The notes: generated from the sequence alone by a model not told the origin. Shown: positions 36,101-46,451, counted from the stretch's first letter. The stretch: DNA of 64,000 nt from Pyrus communis (GCF_963583255.1 NC_084814.1:16280464-16344463), one strand, 5' to 3'. Translations and numbers: made by a program.

Positions 36101-36548
36101 GGCTGGAGAGTTTCCCAAGGTTTACGCGCTAATAAAAGCTGACCTGCTTGAGGATGTTGATGTATGCGCCAAGTTTGTTAACAATGTTGGGAAAGTTGTC
36201 ATCCGCTCTGACTATTTTGCGAAGTGTCCTACCTACTCGAAGAGGTACTCCTTGATTGCTACAATGCATAGGACTTTGATTCTAGCAGCTGAGTCTATAC
36301 GCATTGATTAGGATGTTGTCAAGTGTGCTAAGGAGGCTGAAGTGGCGTTGATGGCTCAACTTCGCTCGACTGCTGAAAATATCAAAAAGCTTGAATCTGA
36401 ATTCGCCGTTTTGAAGGGGTCTGATGTCTCTTCCCTGCCACTTAATTCCACAATGAAAACTAAGGAGCAAACAACTAGTTTAGTTAAAGTAGAAACTTCA
36501 CAAACTAGCAAATCAGCTAAATTACCAACATCTTCTGATTCAACTTAG
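33148..36548 (+). mobile_element. Decayed gypsy-type element (Transposase_28-like) with 5' LTR-like repeat
   Basis: The left end TGTCGATGGAAATTTCCGCC begins a repeat found again at 45917-46345, so it is probably LTR sequence. From the ATG at 34823 several broken frames follow on +: MSSSNHKSNEYPPSLYCQGG, then, in other frames, FHSYYFVLEFTFPMPRLF, TINEFWYFFEIGHKN, then a coiled-coil-like C-terminal part (36111-36548) with ADLLEDVDVCAKFVNNVGK. Plant databases label such sequences putative gypsy-type transposon. Multiple stops and frameshifts are present (one at 34982, another at 36309). No second LTR was found downstream. Confidence 0.55.
36111..36548 (+). pseudogene. C-terminal part of the gypsy-type transposon protein
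   Basis: Two collinear open pieces split by a TAG at 36309: FPKVYALIKADLLEDVDVCA ... LAAESIRID, and EVALMAQLRSTAENIKKLES followed by a Ser/Thr/Lys-rich tail. The second piece has heptad-like spacing typical of a coiled coil. Function unknown. Confidence 0.45.
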
Positions 36549-36557
36549 TTACTAGAA

Positions 36558-37187
36558 GTGCAAGGACTATCTATATTGCATCCTTCAACTAGGGTCCATT
36601 AGGCACATCAATTTGCACAGGTTCTTGCAAACATGTCACAACAAAAGTACAATGCAATATTATTTCTAGAAATTTTTGTTCAACTTGTTATTTTGACCAT
36701 ATAAGAGAAATATATTCAAACTGATGCACATGAGTTCAGATGATATTATGTGTTTTGCTATGATGGAGGTATATTTGATATTCAGTTAGGCTACCATATG
36801 GGCATTTGTGATAAGGGTGGTGGCACCAGCAACCTCACTCTCCAATTGCAAGGAATACTACACTAATGTTCTTTGATAACATCATGAATACTGTATTTGT
36901 GAAGATACCACTTCAACATCATGATTGGGTGCCCCAATCTTGAGTTTGAAGCGGGGGGCGATGTTAGAATATAATGATGTATGAATGAGATCTTGCCATT
37001 TGTAATTAGATTAGGTGGTTTGTTAGAAAGTCTATTAGAGTGACTAGTTCACTATAAATACACTCTTGTAATTACTTCAATATTAAGTAAACAATACAGA
37101 AATCTCTTTAACCTTCTTACTTCTATCCCTCTGTTCTCTCATACTCTCTCTTTCAGAACTCTGCTTTCTATTTCTTTAATATTAACA
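36558..37187 (+). mobile_element. Copia retrotransposon 3' end with LTR
   Basis: A polypurine tract AAGCGGGGGGCGA (36950-36961) is followed by a 226-bp LTR at 36962-37187 that starts TGTTAGAATATAATG and ends AATATTAACA. The LTR holds a TATA word (CTATAAATACACTC, about 37052). The upstream sequence is non-coding or decayed pol 3' DNA. No matching left LTR is present in the window, so this is a 5'-truncated copy. Confidence 0.65.
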
Positions 37188-37509
37188 ATTTTGTTTCCTT
37201 AGCATGGTTGATCATCAAATGGGCCAAATCAAATTTGCGGAAGCCACCAAAGTATTAATTTTGAGGAAGCACTAACATGGAAAAGAAACAAATGACTTTC
37301 TTGGGTCAAGAACTAATTCTATCAGGTTTGGTAAAAAATTGGCAAAAGTCACAAAAAAAAAATATCACCTTTGGAAAGCTGGATCTCCCTGAACATTGAA
37401 TCTCAATGTGTGGATCTTGTATTAGAAGAAAGACGGGTGTCAAACAAACTCGTAGCTTCTAACCTTGCATGATTTCATTACCGTGTGAGAGACTTATAAT
37501 GAATCTAAG

Positions 37510-37945
37510 AATTTTTTTTTTCTTTTCTTTTTTTTTTTGCAAATAAAGTCAGCAATCTTACATTACACGATTAATTTGAAAACGTACATGTTACCACTGA
37601 AATACAAAACAGGAATTTCCATGGTAAGCCATAACTTAAACTAGCCACAATAAAATGTAAAAGTACAGAATGGAACACCTTGAATTACTTGGCATCGCTC
37701 ACCATAAGCCAAAATTAGCCTAGTCTGTAAAACTACTTAAAACACAGTAGAGTTCTACTCGGTCTTTGTAGCTTGCTTTTCCTTTGCCTTCTGAATCTTC
37801 AACGCCTTTTTCACAATCTTTTGTTCCTCCACCAGAAAGGCCCTAATCATCATTTCCTTGATGGCACTTCCAGACAACACACCTCCATAAACACGGTTAA
37901 TAGTCCTTCGATTCCTAGATAATCTGGACCTCTTGTAGGAGTTTT
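37510..37945 (-). pseudogene. RPL34: Processed pseudogene of 60S ribosomal protein L34 (5'-truncated)
   Basis: The minus strand from about 37940 to 37755 encodes the C-terminal half of eukaryotic RPL34, [20 protein letters not shown] then [20 protein letters not shown], without introns and still open to its stop. It is followed by about 215 bp of 3'-UTR-like DNA and an A tail (T run on + at 37512-37538). The first half of the roughly 120-residue protein and the start codon are missing; the upstream codons ([12 protein letters not shown]) are unrelated flanking DNA. This is the hallmark of LINE-mediated retroposition with 5' truncation. Substitutions such as RTINRVYGG for RTVNRAYGG are consistent with loss of constraint or a divergent parent. 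Confidence 0.85.
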
Positions 37946-38763
37946 GAGACCCCTCTTGTCCCACATTGGGCAACAGTATTTTTTCACTAACCTTTATATA
38001 GGCTTATTCCTTCTTCTTAGAAATTAGAACTTGGACCATTTGGAAATGGATTGAAGGCTTGAGTCTTATGGTTGTGTGGATTAGGCTTGAATATAATATA
38101 GCCTAAATACAATTAATTTTAATTAATCAAATTCATTAATTTTAATTTTCGGATTAAGTTTTTAATTAATTTATTAATTAAAAACGTTTTGATTAAAAGA
38201 CACAGCTATTAGAAAAAGTTGTGTACTTTCAAATACCTGTTCAAATACACTGAACAGGTATTTGAAATGGTGTGAAACAACCTATATATTTGCAATCACA
38301 GTATCCAAGTGAAATCATCTTTTCTTCCTCTTTTTCTTCCGTATGAAATTTCCAGAGAGTAAGCACACAAAGCAAATTCGCTAGAATTCTAGAATTTAGT
38401 GCGGGTTGTAGAATTAGGTAGTTGAATCCTGGTCGAGCAGACATTGTAGAACCACAAGCACAAGAGTGGGACGAAAATACTGTTCGAATGACATAGCTTG
38501 TACGCTAGCCTCTACCTTCTGTGATCAAGTTAGTATCATTGATATTCTTATATTAGTTTCTGTATTTATTGTATAATTTCATTCTGCACATCAAATATTT
38601 TTGGTTAATAAAATATTAGAATTTCAAATTCTGTTTATTTCTGTTATTTTTTGTTTATTTCTGAATTGTTCTTCAACACCTCTTATACTCAGTAGGCCAC
38701 TAGTCAGGGATCGCTTGAATTCTCTTTCCAGTAACAGGGCACTTGGGCAAACTTACCCTCTTC
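37946..38763. other. Repeat-like intergenic DNA
   Basis: Contains the word CTTGTCCCACATTGGG, which I associate with plant repeat termini, and a local palindrome at 38232-38264 (CAAATACCTGTTCAAATACA with its inverse). No coding sequence was recognised. Confidence 0.35.
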
Positions 38764-39316
38764 TTAGAGCAACTCTACTGTTGTTTATTGCCTTAGAGAT
38801 AGGACACCTAATCCACTCTTACTCCTCCCCAAAACACTCCAGCCTACTCAAAAATTGGACCCAAGGTGAGCCCGATGGAAAAGTTAGACAATAATCGCCT
38901 AGCCCAACACCCTGCCTATATGATGTAAGATAACGTCAGCCACAATTTAAATAATTAAAAAATTATAGAATTTATTAAAAATTATAAAAACTAATTAGGA
39001 ATATAAAAAATTATAATTTTTTTCTTCTATAATTACATAACCATGTTCTTCTACTTTATACTACATTTCAATATTTTCGAAGACTTTCAACTAATCTTTT
39101 ATTATTATCCGAAATTAAAAAAAAAATTATCTTTTATTATTTTATAATATAAAAAATACTAATATTTTAATACAAATTGCCTGGGCTATTCAATTCAGGG
39201 ATGGAGATGCACTTGAGCAGGTATTATTCATTGCAGGCCGTTACTGTTCATTTAAAGGGATTGAGTTGCCTATTGCCCACGGAAGCCTTCCTACATTGGA
39301 AGAGCTCTTAGTGGTC
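38764..39316. mobile_element. Possible MITE with short inverted ends
   Basis: The left end TTAGAGCAACTCTACTG and the reverse of the right end TAAGAGCTCTTCCAATG are similar, and both precede a GGC/GCC-rich word and an AT-rich core. Pairing beyond the first 30 bp is weak. Confidence 0.4.
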
Positions 39317-40002
39317 TAGTACACTAGCTTCCCTCTAGGGTTTTGACGATCATGTGCTGGTTGGATTTGGTGGCATAGCTGTGTCGGGCAATATATGTGA
39401 GACGCTACAGTAGTTTCAACTATCACTCACTCTAAAGAATCTAAGATTGGGAAAAGGTAAAAAAAAAAAAAAAAAAAAAAAGAGTTTGTTTTTTTCCTAA
39501 CCATTAAATAAACTTATTAAAGTGTTTTTGGTTAAAATTCAAAGTTTTGAAGTCATTTTCATTAATTAGTTTCCCTTATTTAATTTGTTTAGGTGCCATG
39601 AACTTTTTTTTTATTTTTTTTACCACTTCTAGCTTTATATATACAAGGTTATGAAAGGCCTACAAGGCAATTAAATTGATGTATAATTACGTCCTAACAA
39701 ATTAAGGGACATTTGAGACTACTTTTGCGGAAAACACTTTTGCTCATAAGTATTTTTGTTAGAAGTACTTTCGTTAAAGGCAGATTGAAACTTTTGTTAA
39801 ACTTGAAGTGGTTCTTGCTTCTTGAAGAAGCTTGTAGCGTGTTTTTATTCAAAAAGGCGTTCTATGTTCTAAAAGCAAATTTAACTTTTCTTGCCAAACA
39901 TGGTCAAAAGAGTCAAATAAACCTTAGTAGTAATACGCTTTGTTCATTGCTCTTCTTCACTGGCCAAATAGAAGAAGCTTGAAGAAAACGCTTTTAAGGT
40001 TA

Positions 40003-40379
40003 GGGTAACTACATTTTACACCCTTTAGGTCTAGGGTGATTTTCAGATTGGATCATGAGGTTCTAACTTTTTCACATTACACATTGAGGTTTTAAAACTA
40101 TATCAATTTCTGCTTTTTGTTTAACAAATTATTTGAATCTTTATTAAATTGATGACATGGTGGGTGTGGAACTTGTAATTGGGTCAACATGCAAGCCACA
40201 TTTGCACCAAATTGACTAAATACTCATTCAATTAATGGCGAATTTGACGTTCAAATAGAAAAAAAAATGTAAATTGATACAATTATAAAACATTAAGGAG
40301 CAATGTGAGAAATTAAAACCTAATAACCCATTTTGAAAATCATTTCAAGCCTTGAAAATGTAAAATATATATAGTTAGT
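40003..40379. mobile_element. MITE with about 110-bp terminal inverted repeats
   Basis: The left arm has CTACATTTTACACCC, GGTGATTTTCAGATTGGATC and TATCAATTTCTGC. The right arm in reverse has ATATATTTTACATTTTC, AATGATTTTCAAAATGGGTT and TATCAATTTACA. A relative at 42978-44075 has been split by later insertions. Confidence 0.65.
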
Positions 40380-41086
40380 CCTTTAAAATTACTTTTCCTA
40401 CCACACGTCTTTTAAATTTTTTTAATATTTATGTGCTCTTCTTATGGGCACCTCTAACAAAGAAATCAAACTACAAATAAATATTAAAAAATTAAAATGA
40501 GAAGTAAAATAGAGTTAAAAATACTAAACAAACACACAATACGTGCATTAATTGGAAAGTCAAGTCCAACAAATAGTACTTTTTCTTGGGTCGGATCAAA
40601 TGCACGAGTCACCGTTAAATAAGAATCGTTACAGATTACCTCAATTTTTTGGGTACGCCTTGTTATTCAAGCCAAGGCTAATTAGTAATTATTAACATAT
40701 TTTTGTTGGGTATTAGGTTTTGTTTGTATCTTCTATTCAATTTAGTTTACTTTTTAATTAGTTATTTTCACATTTAAGAACTTGCTATTAACTCTTTAAA
40801 ATTTTAATTATGTACATCAAGTTTTCTTTATTAAAAAAAAAATGTTATAAATTAGTATACAATTAAATTTTTAGAGTGGAAATAATAATTCTCTAAATTA
40901 CTGTGCCCTTTATTTTTATTTTTTTAATACTAAAGCGGCATCGTCCAAGCCCCTCTATTGACAAGAATTATCATGTATTTTTCAACACGTTCACTTACTA
41001 GAAAAGTAGTACGTCACACAATTTCCTTCTTTCTTCCCATTAAATATTCAAAAATTACATGCTCCTTGGGTCGTCATCTAATTGTG

Positions 41087-41092
41087 TATATA
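41087..41092 (+). promoter_or_regulatory. TATA box of LEA_2 copy B
   Basis: TATATAT-type word 103-108 bp before the ATG at 41195, a spacing shared with the other family members. Confidence 0.5.
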
Positions 41093-41194
41093 TTGGTAGC
41101 AACCAACCCCAAATATCACCAAACAAAAAATTGCAGAGAACCCCACCTACCTAGACACATCAAATTTGGGTACTCAAAAAACAAACCTGCAGCC

Positions 41195-41770
41195 ATGTTG
41201 GAGTCTGAGAGGTTCAAGAAAATTCAGCAGAACAGGAAGTGTTTTGCCTACATCGCTATCTTTGTTGTGTTCCAAATCATAGTCCTGGCCATATTCGGAG
41301 CAACGGTGATGAAAATTAAAACTCCGAATGTGAGGCTGAGATCGGTGACGGTCCAAGGCGTAGACTATAGTTCTTCAGGTAGCAATTCACCATTCTTCAA
41401 AATGACTTTGATTGCTGAAGTTTCTGTGAGGAACAAGAATTTCGGGCAGTTCAAATTTGATCCCACAAAAGCTAATGTCACATTTGGGAGCGTCATAGTG
41501 GGGCAAGGTGATATAATCAAAGCAAGAGCCAAGGCTAGGAAGACGAGGAGAATGAACGTGACGATTGAAGTGAGCTCCGATGGGATATCGGACGGTGCTA
41601 AGCTTGGGACTGAGGTGAGCTCAGGGAATGTGACATTGAGTACCCTTGCCAGGGTTAGAGGTAAGGTGACATTGATGAAATTGATGAAGAAGCGCAAAAC
41701 AGCACAGATGAACTGCACAATGATTGTCAATTTACCGAATCAGCTTGTTTATGATTTGGCTTGTAAATGA
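41195..41770 (+). CDS. LEA_2-domain single-pass membrane protein (At1g64065-like), copy B
   Basis: 191 residues, one exon. The open frame extends upstream to 40958, but the ATG at 41195 (MLESERFKKIQQNRK) was chosen because it lies a normal distance after the TATA box and gives a family-like N-terminus; the upstream 79 codons have no family similarity. Membrane helix about residues 16-39 (FAYIAIFVVFQIIVLAIFGA), then MKIKTPNVRLR, and the LEA_2 domain with VSVRNKNFGQFKFDP, KARKTRRMNVTIEV and a C-terminal TAQMNCTMIVNLPNQ. It is closer to copy A than to C-F, with no 30-residue N-terminal extension. No defects. Function by family only: stress-linked membrane protein of unknown mechanism. Confidence 0.85.
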   Translation: MLESERFKKIQQNRKCFAYIAIFVVFQIIVLAIFGATVMKIKTPNVRLRSVTVQGVDYSSSGSNSPFFKMTLIAEVSVRNKNFGQFKFDPTKANVTFGSVIVGQGDIIKARAKARKTRRMNVTIEVSSDGISDGAKLGTEVSSGNVTLSTLARVRGKVTLMKLMKKRKTAQMNCTMIVNLPNQLVYDLACK

Positions 41771-42977
41771 TGAGCTTGATTTTATCTTTGTTTTTGCTCA
41801 GTTTCATTAGATTGATTGTTTTTTTGTTTTTTCTTTCCTTCTGAGGCGGCGTTTGAATATGTTTTACGTAGCTCATTGTAGCCTTTTTTTCTTTTCTTTT
41901 TTTATTTATTCCATGGTTGCTATAAAGTTAATAAGAGATGTGTGATTAGGGACATTACAATTTTTTATTGACTTTTTGGAATATAAATTTTTAATACAAA
42001 GTTAATTGTTTAAGGAGAAATTAGGTTCTCATCTCTCTTTTTGCCACTTCATTGATTAAAATCTTATTCATTTTTAATTTTTTTTATCAATGTCCTTAGG
42101 TATTAATAAACGCCATTAATTATTTCAATAATAAAATATTTTTTTATTTCTAAATATATTCATTTGGTGTTACAAATGTTACATTTGGTATATTTATATT
42201 TAGCCATGCTAAATTTTTATCACATATTTTAATTTTTAGTTTGTACCTATTTTCTTTTCAGTTTTAATTTGTATCCATATATTAATTTCTTTTTGTGCCC
42301 ATATATTTTAAAGTTTTATTTGTATTTGTACCCATATTTTTTAATTTATTTGTAACCATTTTTAATTTTGCTAAATGTACCCATGCTAATTATATGTATT
42401 TATTATATGTTTTAAAATATATCAGTAGTTATTTTTTAAAATATGTTAATAATTATGTGGGTTGGGTACATTATTTTCTTGCTATAATTTGTAAAGAACA
42501 ATGTTACTCTAATATTTATTTTTAAGTATTTATTATATTTTAAAAATATTATTTGAATTTGTTTAAATTTCATAATTTGTGGGACATTATATGCATAAAT
42601 GCATGAGTTAAATCTCTTGAATAATGTTAAGACCTCGATCAAAATATTTAAACAAACAAGGTTTCAGTCCAACAATTAGGTTGATTAAGGACCGAAGCCA
42701 AAATGATCCATTATTTAATTCAGACCGTTTAGTTTGAATCATACGGTCATCATTAGCTCATCCATTGACCCACCTCACACACAATCTCTCTCTTCCACGC
42801 CCAAATATCTACATGTCTCACTTGAACGGTCTGAATTACTCAGTTGGTGAGCTCCATATGTGAGATTTGAAAAGGTTCGTACAAAATAGCTTGAAATTTA
42901 AATTAAGTTCTTAATCCCATGGATTTGCATGATTGGTTTGAGGCCTCTGCTTCTTTCAATCTGTAATTATATAATTA
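41771..42977. other. AT-rich intergenic region between copies B and C
   Basis: Holds the 3' flank of copy B and repetitive T-rich words (TTTGTACCCAT-like motifs recur between 42240 and 42395). No gene was recognised. Confidence 0.4.
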
Positions 42978-43004
42978 GAAAGGTTAACTACATTATAAAT
43001 GACA

Positions 43005-43357
43005 CATTCCGACTCGGAATGTCCACTAGAACTCCGAATCGAGCTGCGCTGGCCGACACCTGGATTGTCACATCCTGGCCCGGGCCCCCACCACATCCTA
43101 AGCTCGACTCCACCGTAGCACGATATTGTCCGCTTTGGGCCTTGATCACGCCCTCACGGTTTTGTTTCTGAGAACTCACACAAGAACTTCCTAGTGGGTC
43201 ACCCATCCTGAGATTGCTCTCGTGCGAACTCGTTTAACTTCGGAGTTCCAATGGAACCCGAAACCAGTGAGTTCCCAAAAGGGCTTGTGCTAGGTAGAGA
43301 TGGGAATATACATATAAGGCTTACAAGATCCACTCCCTTGGGCGATGTGACATGTCA
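43005..43357 (-). mobile_element. Cassandra-type solo LTR carrying a 5S rRNA-like segment
   Basis: A 353-bp block starts TGACAC and ends ATGTCA on +, which gives TG...CA ends in either reading. On the minus strand positions 43262-43178 resemble plant 5S rRNA, with box A (CCGAAGTTAAACG) and box C (GGATGGGTGACCC at 43208-43196) both readable. LTRs with an embedded 5S sequence are the hallmark of Cassandra TRIM elements. Only one LTR is present and no interior or PBS follows, so it is a solo LTR. Its last 60 bp (43065-43005, minus) match the ends of the large gypsy LTRs at 54.8 and 60.7 kb. Confidence 0.8.
43178..43262 (-). other. 5S rRNA-like Pol III promoter segment inside the LTR
   Basis: The minus strand shows the 5S internal control region: AACTCCGAAGTTAA, GAGAGCAAT where 5S has the intermediate element, and GGATGGGTGACCCAC. 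It is diverged from functional 5S at both ends, so it is not a working rRNA gene. Confidence 0.75.
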
Positions 43358-43611
43358 TAATAAACCTTTTAGGTTTGGGGCGATTTTTAAAATAGGTCGC
43401 AACGTTTTAGTTTTCTCATATTGCACCCTAAGATATTAAAATTGTATTAATTTATGCTTACAGTTTCATTGATTGTATGATAATCATTAAATTGTTGACG
43501 TGGTAATCTTGAGACTTTTATGTATGGGCTAACATGTAAACCTCATTTGTACCAAACTGACAAAAAAATCATCAATTAATAAAGTATTAGACATTCAAGG
43601 AGACAAAATGT

Positions 43612-43980
43612 GCAAGAATGACGTTGGAGAGACCATCTATTTGGACCATATTTTGTAGACCAAATAATGCTAAGAAGACCAAAATTTTAAACTAAATTTT
43701 GGAAACCAAATGATGTGGTTACTGATGATTGGATTATTACTCAAGCCTTGATTAACGTATTTATTTCCTAGTGGTGACACATCATTTAGTTTGTAAATTT
43801 GGTTTAAAATTTTGGTCTTCCTAGCATTACTCTTTGTAGACCATATGATGTGACAATTGATGATGGAGTCTTCTTTAAATGATCAATAAAAGAATCCAAC
43901 TATCAACCATCATATCATGTGACCTACAAAATATGGTCTAAAACTATGATCTCTCTAGCATTTTTCAACGTTTAAATTGC
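43612..43980. mobile_element. Inverted-repeat element nested in the 42978-44075 MITE
   Basis: GGACCATATTTTGTAGACC near 43637 recurs inverted near 43930 (TACAAAATATGGTC), and AAGACCAAAATTTTAAAC near 43677 recurs inverted near 43805. It interrupts the host MITE between AAAATGT and TTAAATTGCTACAA. Exact ends are uncertain. Confidence 0.5.
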
Positions 43981-44558
43981 TACAATTTAAAAAACCTCAT
44001 ACTACAATGTGATGAGAGAATTGAAATCTCATGGTCCATTTTGAAAACTTCAAACTTTATAAAATGTAGTTAGCCATAATTAGAACATGCAATCCACTTT
44101 ATAGCAATAGAAGAAGATAAATGATTTTCACTATCATGTGCACTTCTTTCGCTCTTTTTTTTCTTATATATGATTAGGATTAGTGTCGTATCAATTAAAG
44201 AAGAATCAGTAAATAAACATAAAGCAGAGAGAAAATTGAGAGTGTTAAAATTATTACCCTAAAGAAATCATGCAATTGCCTATCTTACGGGACTTGAAAG
44301 AATAAATCAAGTTCAGAATAGTTTGCCAAAGTGTTAGGTGATGAGTAAAGAGTACTGTAATAGATCCTTCATCACGTTCTCACTTGTCATAAGGAGATTT
44401 AATGAGATTTAATATCTAATCTCCTGACGGGTCAAAGAAATAATAAAAAAAGTCCTTCACTTTACCAAAGTCATCGATCATCTAGAAGTCAATAATTTCC
44501 ACCACGGTTTTGGACGCGTTTGCCGTCTGCAATAAAATACTTTCCTTGAGATCCTCTT

Positions 44559-44623
44559 TTCCAGGAAGCTCATACCACTAAATAACGCATTGGAAGTGGC
44601 CAAACTCCAAACAGTATATATAA
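44559..44623 (+). promoter_or_regulatory. Promoter of LEA_2 copy C: TTCCAGGAA palindrome and TATA box
   Basis: TTCCAGGAA at 44559-44567 is followed 48 bp later by TATATATAA at 44615-44623, 118 bp before the ATG. GGCCAAACTCCAAACA lies just upstream of the TATA box. The same arrangement is found before copies E and F. Confidence 0.6.
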
Positions 44624-44740
44624 CAACACACCTCTTCCATCATTTCCACAAAAAAACTCCCTCCACTTGAAAGTTTCAACCTTCAGTACAAAAGCAAAGC
44701 AATTTCTAATCATTTCTCTATCGGAAAAGAAATAAGAGAC

Positions 44741-45376
44741 ATGGCTGAGAAGACACAACAGGCTTATCCTTCAGCCCCAGAAAACCATGGCTACCAAAGA
44801 AGTGATGCAGAGTCTTTGCTATCCGCCGATGAACTGAAACGCAAGAAGAGAATCAAATTGGCAATTTATGTTGCTATCTTCATTGTGTTTCAGATCATTG
44901 TCATAACTGTGATTAGCCTCACAGTCATGAAAGTTAAGACCCCGAAGGTCAGGCTAGGCAAAATCAACGTCCAACAACTCAACTTCGTCACGGCAACACC
45001 TTCATTCGACACAAAATTCACAACCCAAATCAAGGTGAAAAACACAAACTGGGGTCCTTACAAGTTTGATGCTAGCACTGTCAAGTTTATGTACCAAGGC
45101 ACGGCTGTTGGGCAAGTAGTTATTCCAAAGAGCAAGGCTGGAATGCTTTCCACCAAAAAAATGAACGTCGAGGTGAGCTTGAGTTTGAGTGCATTAAGCG
45201 GTTCCAATCTTGGTACTGAATTGGGCAGTGGGGTGTTGACTCTCAACAGTACGGCTATGGTGACTGGAAAGGTTGAACTGATGCTTATAATGAAGAAGAA
45301 GAAGTCTTCCACCATGGACTGCACTGTTGCATTTGATCTGTCATCCAAGACGCTCAAAAATTTGGAATGCAAATGA
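44741..45376 (+). CDS. LEA_2-domain single-pass membrane protein, copy C
   Basis: 211 residues, one exon. A hydrophilic N-terminal tail of about 38 residues (MAEKTQQAYPSAPENHG, ending in the basic ELKRKKRIK) precedes one helix at about 40-63 (AIYVAIFIVFQIIVITVISL). Then comes MKVKTPKVRLG and the LEA_2 domain with IKVKNTNWGPYKFDASTV and VIPKSKAGMLSTKKMNVEV, ending STMDCTVAFDLSSKTLKNLE. The basic residues before the helix predict a cytosolic N-terminus. Very similar to copies E and F, including promoter elements, so these three are recent duplicates. No defects. The mechanism of the family is unknown. Confidence 0.9.
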   Translation: MAEKTQQAYPSAPENHGYQRSDAESLLSADELKRKKRIKLAIYVAIFIVFQIIVITVISLTVMKVKTPKVRLGKINVQQLNFVTATPSFDTKFTTQIKVKNTNWGPYKFDASTVKFMYQGTAVGQVVIPKSKAGMLSTKKMNVEVSLSLSALSGSNLGTELGSGVLTLNSTAMVTGKVELMLIMKKKKSSTMDCTVAFDLSSKTLKNLECK

Positions 45377-45455
45377 TAAGACTTTCGAGATGAAGATTAT
45401 TACTGTTATTTGTTTATTCTTGTTTCTCAGTGTACTTTTTTTTTTCTTTTATATG

Positions 45456-45460
<5 letters not shown>

Positions 45461-45504
<44 letters not shown>
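45461..45504. repeat. (AT)n microsatellite
   Basis: About 22 AT units in the 3' flank of copy C. Confidence 0.9.
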
Positions 45505-45507
<3 letters not shown>

Positions 45508-45579
45508 GAAACATATGCTTACAAATCATTCCATTCACAAAATTCTAATAATGTAAGATGAATATAGTTTTATACACTT

Positions 45580-45700
45580 CAAGTATGAGTTGGGCAGCGC
45601 GGTGTTGACGCTGAGCAGTAAAGCTAAACTATCTAAGCAGCCACAATGGACTGCACCATTGCATTTGACTTGTTCACAAAGACTGTCCAAACTTAAAAGA
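45580..45700 (+). pseudogene. LEA_2 gene fragment (C-terminal end, broken)
   Basis: Only the last part of a family member remains: DNA equivalent to ELGSAVLTLSSKAKLS, a deletion of the GKVELMLIMKKKK-coding part, then, out of phase, the equivalent of TMDCTIAFDLFTKTVQT. It most resembles copies C and D at this end. It lies 200 bp downstream of copy C, is truncated at its 5' side and is frame-shifted by the internal deletion, so it marks a former tandem duplicate. Confidence 0.75.
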
Positions 45701-45916
45701 CCAGTACTTCTTGATCACCTGGTTTATATGTTTAAATGCCAACTTGAGCATCAGAATCTGGAAGTGTCCATGTAGGCAACAAGTCTTGTAAGGATATTAG
45801 CATGTTGGATATTTATTAAGTGCAGTCATTTAGTCTCTAAAAGCATGCAAACAACTTGGCAAAAATAAGAGCCATTACCGTCAGCTAACCAATAAACGAG
45901 ATTCTTTCTTACGTAG

Positions 45917-46345
45917 TGTCGATGCAAATTTCCGCCGTTTTCAGTCTTGACGAAAATGCACCTGCAAAACAATCAACACCTTTGATCAAAGAACTAAGCC
46001 TCACGTGCCCGCCCACGAGGTGGGGGGTGGGGGGGGTTAGGTCAATAGATCTCTGATGCCTAAGTTATTTAATAGGAGATAATATCTTGAGATAATGGGG
46101 AAATTATCCCTACTTGATTTAAATTAGGATTACTTACTTGATTGGAGTCAATCTTCAATTTAGGAATGTACTAAAGATAAGGATTTGGATAATTAATCCT
46201 TATCTTTAATTCCTTACCAAGGGCAGGTGGGCAGTCGTATTCAGCTGCTGAGATCTCAATGGATGCAAGCTGCGCGTGAGAGCATCTGAGAAACCTGTCC
46301 ATTTATTGAGGGCAATCTTGTCTTTCTTGAATAAAAGTCTACGTG
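45917..46345 (+). repeat. LTR-like repeat, partial copy of 33148-33766
   Basis: Starts TGTCGATGCAAATTTCCGCC and follows 33148 onward (GCAAAACAATCAACACC-type, TTGATTGGAGTCAATCTTCA, GGGCAATCTTGTCTTTCTTG). About 150 bp present at 33290-33470 is missing here. A G-rich run at 46020-46037 differs from the first copy. It sits between the LEA_2 fragment and copy D. Confidence 0.75.
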
Positions 46346-46451
46346 TCACCTCTAAAAAATTATGGAGTGGACTTTACAAAATGTGTGTCAAAAAATAATT
46401 GTCCTCCGATCCTAGCCCTATATATATACACATACACACGTACATACACAG

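Larger units (their letters stand above)
42978..44075. mobile_element. MITE (family of 40003-40379) split by two insertions
   Basis: The left tip GGTTAACTACATTATAAA (42978 on) and the right tip (reverse: GGCTAACTACATTTTATAAA) are inverted repeats. The arms continue as GGTTTGGGGCGATTTTTAAA at 43372 and its partner near 44030. Between the left tip and arm lies a 5S-containing LTR (43005-43357). In the centre lies a further inverted-repeat element (about 43612-43980). Confidence 0.65.

Noticed and set aside
40958..41194. 79-codon N-terminal extension of LEA_2 copy B
   Set aside because: It precedes the likely TATA box and has no family similarity. The ATG at 41195 gives a family-like start.
43178..43262. 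5S rRNA gene
   Set aside because: Only the internal control region is similar. Both ends diverge, and it lies inside a TG...CA LTR, as in Cassandra elements.
45917..46345. Right LTR of the element starting at 33148
   Set aside because: It is partial, has its own deletion and would enclose unrelated host genes; a separate insertion is simpler.
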